A stretch of DNA of 64,000 bases from Verrucomicrobiia bacterium (GCA_022072455.1 JAJVHY010000013.1:186001-250000), one strand, 5' to 3'; shown: positions 1-8,092, numbered from the stretch's first letter. A program made the numbers and translations. Notes: a model not told the origin generated them from the sequence alone.

Positions 1-1
1 C

Positions 2-619
2 ACCCTGCTCGCCGCCCAGCGCGGCGATCTCGAATCGCTCCTGCGCCGCCACGCTGAGCTGACGGAAATCTTCGCCGTGACCGCCCGGCAATTCGCCGCC
101 CCGGCCACACTCGACCGGTTCCTCGCCATCATCGCCGCCCAACGCGACCGGCGCGCGGTCGCCCACCCGGAAATTCGCATCGAAGAAGTCTGGCAGGAGC
201 TTCTGGCCGGCGCGACGCTCGACGATGCCTGCGCCGCCGCCTGGGACTTTGAACGGCGCGCCAACCCGAAACAACCCATGCCCGAAGCCGCCGCCACCCT
301 CGCCGAACTCCACCGCCGCGGCCACCGGCAAGGCATCATCTCCAACGCCCAGTTCTACACCCGCCGGGAACTCGCCGAACTTCTGCCGGCTGTCTTCGAC
401 CCCGAGCTGATTTTCCTCTCCTGCGATCTCGGCGTCGCCAAACCGGCTCCCACCGCCTTCCAACTCGCCCGCGCCAAAGTCCACCCGGCGCCGTGTCTGA
501 TGATCGGTGATTCGCTGGCGAACGACATCGTGCCCTCCCGGCAGCTCGGATTTACCGCCTTGCACTACGCCCCGACCGGCGACATTCAACGCCTCTCCCA
601 AGTGTTGGAGCGCGTATGA
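2..619 (+). CDS. HAD-family phosphatase, 5' end outside the window
   Basis: The frame is open from the first bases, so the start codon and probably the HAD motif I aspartate lie upstream. The visible part has an ISNAQF segment (motif II serine), a lysine in AKPAP (motif III) and GDSLANDI (motif IV acidic pair), followed by the usual TALHY-type end. This is the phosphatase-like half of a class IA HAD hydrolase, expected to dephosphorylate a small phosphorylated metabolite in the cytoplasm. Its stop overlaps the ATG of the next glycosyltransferase by 4 nt (ATGA), so the two are translationally coupled. The HAD enzyme may remove phosphate from a sugar-phosphate acceptor or product of the glycosyltransferase. 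That role is inference from context; the family call is firm. Confidence 0.8.
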   Translation, partial: TLLAAQRGDLESLLRRHAELTEIFAVTARQFAAPATLDRFLAIIAAQRDRRAVAHPEIRIEEVWQELLAGATLDDACAAAWDFERRANPKQPMPEAAATLAELHRRGHRQGIISNAQFYTRRELAELLPAVFDPELIFLSCDLGVAKPAPTAFQLARAKVHPAPCLMIGDSLANDIVPSRQLGFTALHYAPTGDIQRLSQVLERV

Positions 620-1755
620 AGATAACCATGCTCCACTATCATCTGCGGCCCGGCGGCATCACCACTGTGATCCGCAACGCCCAAAAGGCGCTAGCCGGGA
701 GGGCCACGCTCCGTCGGGGCCGCGATTCGCGAACGTACGCGACGGAGCGCGTCCTTCCAGTCGAAGTGCTCGCCGATTTCGGATACCACGACGATCCGCG
801 CACCTTTCACCGCCTGGTCCGCGCCTATCTCCGGCAACTCCCGCGCACCGGCATCCTCCACACGCACAATATCGGCCTCGGGAAAAATCCCGCGTTGAGT
901 TCCGCCGTTCGCCAGTTGGCTGACACCGGTGTTCGGATTCTCAACCAGGTCCACGACTTCCCGGAAGACAACCGCCCCGCCCAACTCCGCGCGCTCCGGC
1001 AACATCGCGATTGGCAGGCGTTGTGTTACTACGACCTCCCCAATGTCCGCTGGGCCACCCTGACGTCGCACGATGCCGACCGGCTGGCCGCCCGCGGCAT
1101 CCCCAAAGAGAAAATCACCGTCCTCCCCAATCCGATCGACACGGCATTTTTCAAACGCCCTTGCCGGGTTGATGCGCGGCCGGTGATCGCCGCCTACGCC
1201 GCTGAACACGGCTACCGGTTCGACCCGCGCAAGAAAATCATCCTCGCGCCGGTGAAAGTCATGGTGCGCAAAAACAACGCCGAAGCCGTCGAACTGATCA
1301 AACACCTTCCCGGCTATCAGCTCATCATCTCGCTCGATGCCAGTTCGCCCCGCGATCAGGCGTACAGCGCCAAGCTCAAACGGCTGGTGCGCCGCGCAAA
1401 ACTCCCGGTCATCATCGGCTGCGGCGCCGCTTTCGCGGACCCGCTTCCCCTCTTTCATGCCGCCCACGCCATCCTCACCACGTCAACGCAGGAAGGTTTC
1501 GGGTACACGTTTCTCGAAGGCTGGCTCGCCGGCAAACTGGTCGTCGGCCGCGACCTCCCGGAAGTCACGAAAGATTTCCACGCGGCGGGAGTTCACTTGG
1601 ATCACCTCTATCGCGTTCCCGATCCGGTGGCGCTGCGGCGTCTGCTCGCGCGCCCCGACACCGCGCTGATCGCGCATAACCGGCGCGTGGTCCAGCGGCA
1701 ATACTCCCTCGCCGCGTATGCGCGCCGGCTCCGCGCCATCTACGCCCAATTCTGA
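616..1755 (+). CDS. glycosyltransferase, GT4/GT-B type
   Basis: A 379-aa protein that reads as a GT-B retaining glycosyltransferase. It has an N-terminal acceptor half with HTHNIG and QVHDF segments, and a C-terminal nucleotide-sugar half with the E-x7-E motif of the GT4 family in QEGFGYTFLEGW near residues 292-303. The start is set by the 4-nt ATGA overlap with the preceding HAD gene. Residues about 28-48 ([20 protein letters not shown]) are encoded by a palindromic repeat that keeps the frame open and sits in a predicted surface loop before PVEVLADF. The gene converges with another GT4 gene whose last base directly follows its stop. Donor and acceptor cannot be read from the sequence. Sugar-conjugate or compatible-solute synthesis are both possible with a HAD partner. 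Confidence 0.8.
   Translation: MKITMLHYHLRPGGITTVIRNAQKALAGRATLRRGRDSRTYATERVLPVEVLADFGYHDDPRTFHRLVRAYLRQLPRTGILHTHNIGLGKNPALSSAVRQLADTGVRILNQVHDFPEDNRPAQLRALRQHRDWQALCYYDLPNVRWATLTSHDADRLAARGIPKEKITVLPNPIDTAFFKRPCRVDARPVIAAYAAEHGYRFDPRKKIILAPVKVMVRKNNAEAVELIKHLPGYQLIISLDASSPRDQAYSAKLKRLVRRAKLPVIIGCGAAFADPLPLFHAAHAILTTSTQEGFGYTFLEGWLAGKLVVGRDLPEVTKDFHAAGVHLDHLYRVPDPVALRRLLARPDTALIAHNRRVVQRQYSLAAYARRLRAIYAQF
697..759. repeat. family-B palindromic element inside the glycosyltransferase gene
   Basis: The left arm starts GGGAGGGCCACGCTCCGTCG and the right arm carries CGACGGAGCGCGTCC then TTCCA. The arms are imperfect inverted copies, and the element resembles the one at 23571-23631. It is translated without a stop as part of the glycosyltransferase. 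Confidence 0.75.
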
Positions 1756-3027
1756 TCAGACCAATTCGCCGTCGTCGGGCGTCGGCTCGGCGGTGGCGAG
1801 CAGATTGCGCAGCCGGCGCCGCAGGACGGTCAGCGAAAAATGTTGGCGGGCAATGGCGTAGTTTCGCTCGGCCATCCGTTTGCGCCGCGCTTCATCCCGC
1901 AAGACCTGCCGGACTTGCTCGACGACTTCGTCGGTGACATAGCCGTCCATCGTCACCGTCTCGAATCCGAGCGGCTCGATGTCGAGCATGTAGACGGAGT
2001 AACGGTTGACGACGATGGGTTTGTGGAAATAAACCGCTTCCAAGAACGCGTTGCCGAAGCCCTCGTACAAACTCGGATACGTGATCAGATCGGCGTGCGG
2101 ATAAATATCCCACAAGGTGTAAATCTTCCGGCCGTGTTCGTCGAATTGCCGGGTTTCGTTGACCCGGTTGGCCACAAACCGCATGTCCACGCCCTCGGCC
2201 TGCGCCAGATCGCGGAGCCATTGATAATAGCTCAAGCCTTCGTCGCCGGCACTGTGCGACACGACCAGCTTCACCCGCGGATCGCGCAACCGGCGCACCA
2301 GCTCGATCGCGTGTTCGACGCCTTTGCGGGCAACGATGCGCGTCGGTTGCAGGACAAAAATGTCGTCGGGCTGCAAGCCCAACTGTTCGCGGATGTCCTG
2401 GCTGTACTCATCCACTGCCGGGGGCGGGTTTTCGAAATCGAACACATTCGGGATCAGCGACGACGGCACCCCTTTGCGTTGCGCCAAGTCCCGGCGGGCA
2501 ACGGAGTTGATGACCACGTGCTTGATGTTCGGTAGATTCGGCGGAAACGCCGCGTCGAGGATGTCGCCGACGCCGTTGACCATGAACCGCTGCCGCTCCC
2601 AATAAAAGTCATGATGATGCGCGATGGTGTGGATGCCGGTCTCCGCGAGCACTTCCGTCAACGCCAACCCCAACGGCAGGTTCATCGGGATCGTCAGGAT
2701 GTTTTGTGGGATCACCACGTCCAACTGAAACTGCGTGATGAACTCGCGCAGCGCCACCTTCAACCGTTGCCGGATTTCGTGGATCTGTTCGGTCACCTCC
2801 GGGCGGCGGGTCCGCACGCCGAAACACGCGGTCTGGATGGCGGCGATGTTGGGATGCGTGAAATGCGCTTCCGGGATCACCCGTTGCGGTTGCAGTTCGG
2901 GCGCAACCTGACCGGCGCAGAAGAAGACCTGGTGGCCGAGTTTCCGGCAGACCTCCGCCCATTTGATGGTTTCGAGCGTCACCCCATCCGAGCCGGCCAA
3001 CCGCGTGGAGATAAAGCCGAGATTCAC
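1756..3027 (-). CDS. glycosyltransferase, GT4/GT-B type
   Basis: A 423-aa GT-B fold glycosyltransferase. The N-terminus (STRLAGSDGVTLETIKWAE) is the usual glycine-rich loop followed by helix 1. The C-terminal half has RKGVEHAIEL and PSLYEGFGNAFLEA near residues 318-332, which is the E-x7-E nucleotide-sugar site of GT4 enzymes. The start is GTG at 3027, chosen because it overlaps the rimO stop in a GTGA arrangement. The gene lies downstream of rodZ-like and rimO on the same strand and converges with the 616-1755 glycosyltransferase without a gap, leaving no room for a separate terminator. A cytoplasmic enzyme acting on an unidentified acceptor is the safest description. Confidence 0.8.
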   Translation of the reverse strand: MNLGFISTRLAGSDGVTLETIKWAEVCRKLGHQVFFCAGQVAPELQPQRVIPEAHFTHPNIAAIQTACFGVRTRRPEVTEQIHEIRQRLKVALREFITQFQLDVVIPQNILTIPMNLPLGLALTEVLAETGIHTIAHHHDFYWERQRFMVNGVGDILDAAFPPNLPNIKHVVINSVARRDLAQRKGVPSSLIPNVFDFENPPPAVDEYSQDIREQLGLQPDDIFVLQPTRIVARKGVEHAIELVRRLRDPRVKLVVSHSAGDEGLSYYQWLRDLAQAEGVDMRFVANRVNETRQFDEHGRKIYTLWDIYPHADLITYPSLYEGFGNAFLEAVYFHKPIVVNRYSVYMLDIEPLGFETVTMDGYVTDEVVEQVRQVLRDEARRKRMAERNYAIARQHFSLTVLRRRLRNLLATAEPTPDDGELV

Positions 3028-4409
3028 AGTACCGTCGCTTCCAAATCGTATTCACTGGCCCCGGTGATCCGGACCGTGGCGAACTCGCCGACCGGGGCCG
3101 TGCCGGTCACCTTCACCGTCCCGTCAATCTCCGGCGCATCGGCGTGCGACCGGGCCACCCCGGGCTTCTCCACCAACACCCGCAGCGTCTGGCCGACGCA
3201 CCGGCGTTGCACCGCGCGCGAGACTTGTTGCTGGGTCAACATCGCCCGTTTGTGGCGCGCCTTCTTCACCTTCTCCGGCAACTGCTGGTCCATGTTCCCC
3301 GCCGGCGTGTGATCTTCCTGTGAATAGGTGAAAATACCGAGCCGCTCGAATTCCGTCCTCTCGATGAATTCGCACAACTCATCGAACTGCTCATCGGTCT
3401 CACCGGGGAAGCCGACGATGAACGTCGTCCGCAACGCGATCCCCGGCACACCGCGTCGAATCCGCGCGATCAGCTCGCGGATATATTGCCCGCTCGTCTC
3501 GCGTTTCATCCGTTTCAACATCGCGTCGTTGATGTGCTGCAACGGCATGTCCACATACCGGCAGACCTTGTCATTGCCGGCAATGGTGGCGATCAGTTCA
3601 TCGCTCCAATGCGCCGGGTGGGTGTACAGGAGGCGAATCCAGAAATCACCGGGAATCTGCTGGGCTTGCCGGAGCAACTCGCAGAGTTGCTCCTGACCAC
3701 CGTTGAGGTCTTTCCCGTAGAACGTCGTGTCCTGCGAGATCAAATTGAGTTCCCGGCAACCCGCCGCGACCAGTTGCCGCATCTCCTGCAAAACATCGGC
3801 CACCGACCGGCTCCGGTGGAGGCCGCGGATCCGCGGAATGCTGCAGAACGTGCAGGGATGATTGCAGCCCTCGGCAATTTTCACGTAGGCGGTATGTTGC
3901 GGCGTGAGCCGGACGCGCGGCGCGGAGAAGTCCGGCACATATTTCGCGGGGCCGGACCAGTAAAGATTAGTGGAACGGGCGTCCCGCCCGTTATTAGTTT
4001 CGTGATCCAACGGGCGGGACGCCCGTTCCACTACTTCCTTGGCCAGTATCTCCCGCACGATCCCCGCCATCTTCGGCACCTCGTTCAACCCGACGATCGC
4101 GTCGACCTCCGGCAATTCCGCGCGCAGTTCTTTCGGGTACCGCTGCGTGAGACAACCGGCCATGATCAACGCCTTGCACTTGCCGGTCGTGCGGAGTTCG
4201 TTCGCCTTGAGAATCGCGTTGATGGATTCCTGTTTCGACGCCTCGATGAACCCGCAGGTGTTGACGATGACGACGTCGGCCAGCTGCGCGTCGGCGGTCA
4301 ACTCCATGCCTTCCTTGGCGAGGGCGCCGAGCATGACTTCGCTGTCCACGAGGTTCTTGGCGCAACCGAGGCTGACCAGCCCGATTTTGATGGGAGACGG
4401 GGCCGGCAT
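3024..4409 (-). CDS. rimO: ribosomal protein uS12 methylthiotransferase
   Basis: RimO adds a methylthio group to the conserved aspartate of ribosomal protein uS12 using two 4Fe-4S clusters and S-adenosylmethionine. The MTTase N-terminal domain shows its three cysteines in GCAKNLVDSE, NTCGF and GCLTQRYP. The radical-SAM CxxxCxxC is in EGCNHPCTFCSIP near residues 178-188, and a TRAM RNA-binding domain closes the protein. RimO rather than MiaB is supported by the VSLGCAKNLVDSE opening and IRLLYTHP. ATG at 4409 was chosen because it overlaps the stop of the rodZ-like gene (TAATG). Residues about 126-147 are encoded by a palindromic element and fall in the linker between the MTTase and radical-SAM domains, so activity is probably kept. 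Confidence 0.93.
   Translation of the reverse strand: MPAPSPIKIGLVSLGCAKNLVDSEVMLGALAKEGMELTADAQLADVVIVNTCGFIEASKQESINAILKANELRTTGKCKALIMAGCLTQRYPKELRAELPEVDAIVGLNEVPKMAGIVREILAKEVVERASRPLDHETNNGRDARSTNLYWSGPAKYVPDFSAPRVRLTPQHTAYVKIAEGCNHPCTFCSIPRIRGLHRSRSVADVLQEMRQLVAAGCRELNLISQDTTFYGKDLNGGQEQLCELLRQAQQIPGDFWIRLLYTHPAHWSDELIATIAGNDKVCRYVDMPLQHINDAMLKRMKRETSGQYIRELIARIRRGVPGIALRTTFIVGFPGETDEQFDELCEFIERTEFERLGIFTYSQEDHTPAGNMDQQLPEKVKKARHKRAMLTQQQVSRAVQRRCVGQTLRVLVEKPGVARSHADAPEIDGTVKVTGTAPVGEFATVRITGASEYDLEATVL
3968..4033. repeat. family-A palindromic element inside rimO
   Basis: Two perfect 25-bp inverted arms (3968-3992 and 4009-4033) surround a 16-bp spacer. The left arm begins TAGTGGAACGGGCGTCCCGC. 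The 66-bp length equals 22 codons and the rimO frame passes through, giving a peptide that ends in NGRDARST. A close relative lies in manA at 16088-16152. Confidence 0.92.
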
Positions 4410-4918
4410 TACTTGGCAGGCGGTTCGAGCAAGACCGGCGCGGGCTTGGTCTTGGGTTGGTAATACGCCTCGAAATCCGCCACGGGCAAGGCCGCGGGAT
4501 TGGCGGCCGGCGCCGGTGTCGTTTGCCGGTTGGTCCACCAATGATGAAGGCCGAAGGCCAAGACCACCGCGACCGTCAACGCCGCCACGACACGGAGCAC
4601 GCTGCCGAGCGGCAATTGCAGTTCCCGTTGCCGGCGCGCCTGGATCTGGGCTTCGGTCTCGATGTGCAACCCTTGCCGGCGCAGGCCGCCCTGGCTGCGG
4701 AGATACGCGTTCACGAACGCCGGCCCGTCAAGCCCCAGGTGTTCGGCGTACATCTTGATGAAGCCCTTCGTGTACATCGGGGCCGACAAATGGGCGTAAT
4801 CCTCGGCTTCAATCTTTTCGAGGATATCCACCTTGATCTTGGTCACGCGCGCCACATCGTCGAGCGAAAGTTTTTTCGCATGCCGGGCCGCGCGGAGTTG
4901 TTCGCCGATGGAATCCAT
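4409..4918 (-). CDS. short RodZ-like helix-turn-helix membrane protein
   Basis: A protein of 169 aa starting MDSIGEQLRAARHAKKLSL. Residues 1-80 form the HTH_25/Xre-like domain typical of RodZ, the MreB-binding cell-shape protein. A basic stretch (QARRQREL) is followed by one transmembrane segment near residues 103-126, and then a short proline-rich tail. The C-terminal beta domain found in full-length RodZ is absent, so this is a short variant, a form that occurs in several phyla. ATG at 4918 fits the family start better than a frame extension to 4993. The stop overlaps the rimO ATG, and rodZ-rimO adjacency suggests co-expression. A function in cell-shape control is inferred from the family. 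Confidence 0.72.
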   Translation of the reverse strand: MDSIGEQLRAARHAKKLSLDDVARVTKIKVDILEKIEAEDYAHLSAPMYTKGFIKMYAEHLGLDGPAFVNAYLRSQGGLRRQGLHIETEAQIQARRQRELQLPLGSVLRVVAALTVAVVLAFGLHHWWTNRQTTPAPAANPAALPVADFEAYYQPKTKPAPVLLEPPAK

Positions 4919-5161
4919 GTTTTTATGATAGTAGCGAGTCTGGCCGCAGGCTGCAAACATCAAGTTCGGCTGGATGTTGACCACGGAATGCACAGAAGTT
5001 CACGGAAACTGCCCCTGTGAAGGTCGGAATCGCCTTCTTCCCCATTCGACACGATCAACCCGCTCCCGGTCGCGTCCGGCAGCCAGCGGGAATCGGATTC
5101 GCGCCGGTGTAGCGGTGCTCCATGAGCGCCGATTGTCTAACACGCGCGGCAGCCCCGCCAC

Positions 5162-5185
5162 GGAGGGACGCGCTTCTGCGCGTCC
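5162..5185. repeat. half-copy of family-B palindrome
   Basis: GGAGGGACGCGCTTCTGCGC followed by GTCC matches the left half of the element at 23571-23631. It forms a small hairpin by itself (GGACGCG facing CGCGTCC in the related copy). The right half is missing. Confidence 0.6.
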
Positions 5186-5265
5186 AAACACCAAACGCAG
5201 CCACGCCGCGCCGCCGCGCCGGTTCGTCCGGCGCTCGAAATGATGGAGTTCGCGAGCCAGCGACG

Positions 5266-5391
5266 CCACCGCGCATGGAAACAACCCCACCACGCATGGA
5301 AACCGGCGCGGTAAGCTTGGAAACGAGACCACCAAGCTTGGAAACAAGACCACCATGCGTGGACGCTTGGTCGACCAAGCTTGGAAACAAT
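5266..5391. repeat. degenerate 21-nt tandem repeat
   Basis: About six units of roughly 21 nt alternate between the cores CCACGCATGGAAAC and CCAAGCTTGGAAAC. Both cores contain a short palindrome (CCATGCGTGG-like or CCAAGCTTGG). In one plus-strand frame the units would read as seven-residue blocks such as PPRMETT and PPSLETR. The surrounding frames do not look like a real protein, so it is annotated as a DNA repeat. Confidence 0.75.
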
Positions 5392-6238
5392 AATAGTTGT
5401 CGCGGGTGCAGACGCAGGTGTTTCTCTCACCGGTGTGCTGCGCCGGTGAGAATTCGTCGCAATATTGCGACTTGGGAAGATCTGCGGTCGACCGTACCTG
5501 GCAACTTAAACAGGCGCACCTGTCCGCGCGTTTTCGCGCACCGGCACTTCGTCCTCGTGAACGGCGGTAGAGCCACGGGCTCCCGTCTTTTCGGTCTGGC
5601 TGAGGCCGCTCCCACAATCCTTCCGCCCTCCGGCTTCATCCTTCAGCCCTTGCCCCCATCCCTCTCCCTTCCCCACAAATTCCGCTTGCCGGTCGGCACT
5701 GGTATCGCCAGAGTATTGGCCCTGTCGGGCTGCTGCGCTGTCGAATCACGAACTGGATAACCATGCACTGGATCGCACCTGCGGAAAAAGACGCCGCCAA
5801 CGATACGCTGGAGAAATGCCGCTGGGCAGATCCGGAATGTCATGCTGAGCTTGTCGAAGCATCTCTTTCGTTTCCGATTCCTGTCGGGCTTCATCCTTCT
5901 GTCTTCATCTGCGCAGAACCGCGTCTCGTCCAACTCGGCTCTCAACCTTTCCACGCTCGCTGGGTGCTCGTCGCCACCAACCGCTTCGACGAAGCCGGCG
6001 ACGCCGCGTTCCTGCTCAAACAAATGGAAGGCCGGCAAGCCGAGCGTAGCGGAGCCGAATTCGATGAGACGCCACACGCTGTACTCCGGTGGCAAACGCC
6101 GACACGACGTTTCCCCGTCGGCAATCCCAAGCTTCCCGGCGACCGCGACTACTGGCCCGACAAGACGCACTTGGCGTGGCACAGAGTAAATACTTTCGCT
6201 AGTCCGCCCAATACCCGGTGTAAATCAAACGATCAGCC

Positions 6239-6268
6239 TTGTGAGTCAGCACAAACATCGTCTACGAT
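6239..6268 (+). promoter_or_regulatory. possible sigma70-type promoter of the GTPase gene
   Basis: TTGTGA and TACGAT are separated by 18 nt. Only 6 nt separate the -10 box from the ATG at 6275, which would give a leaderless or nearly leaderless transcript. The boxes are only moderate matches. Confidence 0.35.
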
Positions 6269-6274
6269 ACGTCT

Positions 6275-7120
6275 ATGAGTTGGATAGAACCAATATCAAC
6301 CACGATTTCGGTCGCCGAGATCACGAGCAAAATTGTTGAGTCGTCTGGAAGATTGAAGAAGAATTGGGAGCGGCTATTATACTTTGTTCAACACGGGTCT
6401 CTCGTCATTCCGATGTTTGGGGCGGGGGGCGTCGGGAAGTCGACCATGTCTCGCATCATAGCCGGCGAGAATCCACTCAGTTTGCTCGCGCCGTATGATG
6501 AGTCAATGCGAGTCGAATCTGTTGCACTCACGGGTAACATTCCCGGGAGGATACTGGTTGCCCCGGGGCAAGAGGCAAGAATTGACCGGCACTGGCCTGA
6601 GCTTCTTGAGCAGCTTAACAAGCGCAAAGCCGTGGGGTTACTCAACATCGTATCATATGGCTATCATTCCTCATCGCTCGAATCCATTCATGACTATGAT
6701 GTTTACAAGGAGGGAATGAGTACGCCAGATTTCGTTCGTGCGTATCTTGAACATCGCAGGAAAAGAGAAGTCGCGTTGCTACGCGAGTTGGTTGTAGGGC
6801 TTTCTGGTATTCGAAAGCCACTATGGATGATGACGGTTGTCAACAAGCAGGATTTGTGGTGGAGCAACAGAGACTCCGTCCGGAAATACTACATCGAGGG
6901 TGAATATTCACACCTGTTGGACGAGCTTACCGCGAAGGTTGGGGCTCGCAATTTCCAGCATGAATATTTACCTGCGTCATTGACCCTGGGTAACTTCCGT
7001 ACTCCTGCTGGAGAGATTCTCGCAGAAACGTGTGCGGGATACGATCAACTGACGCATCTGCGATACTACGAGAACCTGCTTAACAAGGTTTATGAGCTTG
7101 GTGCTCATCAGGAGCGTTGA
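6275..7120 (+). CDS. P-loop GTPase-like protein of unknown function
   Basis: A 281-aa protein with a clear Walker A/G1 motif (GAGGVGKS, residues 49-56) after the hydrophobic strand SLVIPMFG, and a G4-like VNKQD near residues 188-192 after the strand WMMTVV. These point to a TRAFAC-type GTPase rather than an ATPase. The usual G3 DxxG is not visible; the equivalent position reads NIVSYGYHS, so the hydrolysis mechanism may be unusual. No transmembrane segment is present. The next gene, coding for a two-TM protein, starts 3 nt after the stop, so the pair forms an operon. Base composition is visibly more AT-rich than the flanking housekeeping genes, suggesting transfer. A nucleotide-dependent sensor or regulator of the membrane partner is the best guess. 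Confidence 0.7.
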   Translation: MSWIEPISTTISVAEITSKIVESSGRLKKNWERLLYFVQHGSLVIPMFGAGGVGKSTMSRIIAGENPLSLLAPYDESMRVESVALTGNIPGRILVAPGQEARIDRHWPELLEQLNKRKAVGLLNIVSYGYHSSSLESIHDYDVYKEGMSTPDFVRAYLEHRRKREVALLRELVVGLSGIRKPLWMMTVVNKQDLWWSNRDSVRKYYIEGEYSHLLDELTAKVGARNFQHEYLPASLTLGNFRTPAGEILAETCAGYDQLTHLRYYENLLNKVYELGAHQER

Positions 7121-7122
7121 TT

Positions 7123-8013
7123 ATGGCTGAACCTATTATTGTTGGCGCTGAGGATCTGGAGAAGGTAGTAAGCCTGCTCCGGGAGTACACTCAGAAGCTC
7201 CGATCTCTTTGCGAAGAAAGAGCCACGTGGCGTTATCGCCGAATGCAAGTGGGGATGACCGCCGGAATGGCGATGATGGGTCTTCTGGCAATGGTGTATA
7301 TTTTCAAGTTTTCCTTTTCGCAGGCCAGCCCCGTGACAGAAAAACTGCTTCCGATGCTCGTTCCACTCATCGCAATGTTGTTGGGAACGTTTGTTGTCGC
7401 ATATACCAGTTTTGGACGACGCTTCGCGACGGGCGCAGAAGCAGAGCAAGTTGCGGCAACCCTAGAGCGGTTGGTTAAGCTCGCTTCGCAATATGGTGAG
7501 CATGCGCGGTTCCGGATAGGAGATCGCTTTGAGTACGAATTACGTTTGGCTGAAGCGGAGGGAGCGCTAAAGACGTTTAGCCGCATCTTCGGAATTCAAG
7601 AACCAAAGAGCAAATTTGGCAGGGAATTTGAGCTTGATCCAGATTTCCTAACTGCGCTTCGCTTTGTTTATGATGAACAACGAAACTCAGGATTCCGTTA
7701 CCTCATCGAACACATCTGCGGACCAATCGATAAGGCCGTTCCTCGTTTACTGAAGTCTCTAACGTTTGAGGACTTCATTGATGATGTTGGTTATAAGATA
7801 GTAATTAGAGAAGACGTAGGCATTGTGAAGGACGGTAAGCCAGTTTCTGGAATGGTTGGAGCTATGTCTTTCGGTATCCCCTCGTCGACCAAGCAAGGTT
7901 GGTCTAAAGCAGAGTTCTTAATTCAGATGGACCACACTATTGTAATGAATGAACAGACAAAGGCCTACTTCGATTGGCTATTTAGGGAATTGAAGAAGCA
8001 TGTTGGCAAGTAG
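7123..8013 (+). CDS. two-TM membrane protein paired with the GTPase, SLATT-like layout
   Basis: A protein of 296 aa. ATG at 7123 is preferred over an upstream TTG because AGGAG lies 8 nt before it. Residues 1-43 are helical and charged. Transmembrane helices follow near 44-66 and 74-96, then comes about 200 residues of predicted cytoplasmic helix-rich sequence (RLVKLASQYGEHARFR and onward). The arrangement of two closely spaced N-terminal membrane helices followed by a helical domain resembles SLATT-type two-TM effectors of bacterial conflict systems, but I cannot confirm homology. The C-terminal 100 residues contain IREDVGIVKDGKPVSGMVG and match nothing I recognise. The gene is AT-rich and co-transcribed with the GTPase. 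A GTP-gated membrane effector is inference only. Confidence 0.6.
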   Translation: MAEPIIVGAEDLEKVVSLLREYTQKLRSLCEERATWRYRRMQVGMTAGMAMMGLLAMVYIFKFSFSQASPVTEKLLPMLVPLIAMLLGTFVVAYTSFGRRFATGAEAEQVAATLERLVKLASQYGEHARFRIGDRFEYELRLAEAEGALKTFSRIFGIQEPKSKFGREFELDPDFLTALRFVYDEQRNSGFRYLIEHICGPIDKAVPRLLKSLTFEDFIDDVGYKIVIREDVGIVKDGKPVSGMVGAMSFGIPSSTKQGWSKAEFLIQMDHTIVMNEQTKAYFDWLFRELKKHVGK

Positions 8014-8092
8014 CTCCAAAACACTTTGCCTCTAGGTAGTTCCATACGCCGAGTTCACCCAGCTTTGGCTCTAACGGCAACACAAGAAATCA

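Larger units (their letters stand above)
4919..6274. other. 1.35-kb region without a convincing gene, rich in repeat fragments
   Basis: Open frames here overlap each other on both strands, lack good starts and are low in complexity. Recognisable pieces are half of a family-B palindrome at 5162-5185, a 21-nt tandem repeat at 5266-5391, a hairpin around 5427-5450 (CTCACCGG ... CCGGTGAG), and the widespread TGCTGAGCTTGTCGAAGCAT motif near 5841-5860, which translates as CHAELVEAS. The frame 5763-6278 is open on the plus strand and carries a coherent-looking stretch (VLVATNRFDEAGDAAFLLKQ). I could not assign it to a family, and it may be a decayed gene. This looks like an insertion-prone zone next to the accessory island. 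Confidence 0.6.

Noticed and set aside
4410-4541. 44-residue N-terminal extension of RimO
   Set aside because: It lies inside the rodZ-like gene in another frame. The family start at 4409 with a TAATG overlap is better.
5266-5391. Possible CRISPR array
   Set aside because: The units are tandem without unique spacers, only about 21 nt long and degenerate, and no cas gene is nearby.
5000-5760. Overlapping open frames of 100-212 aa on both strands
   Set aside because: They run across the 21-nt tandem repeat and other repeat debris, are Arg/Pro-rich and have no ribosome-binding sites.
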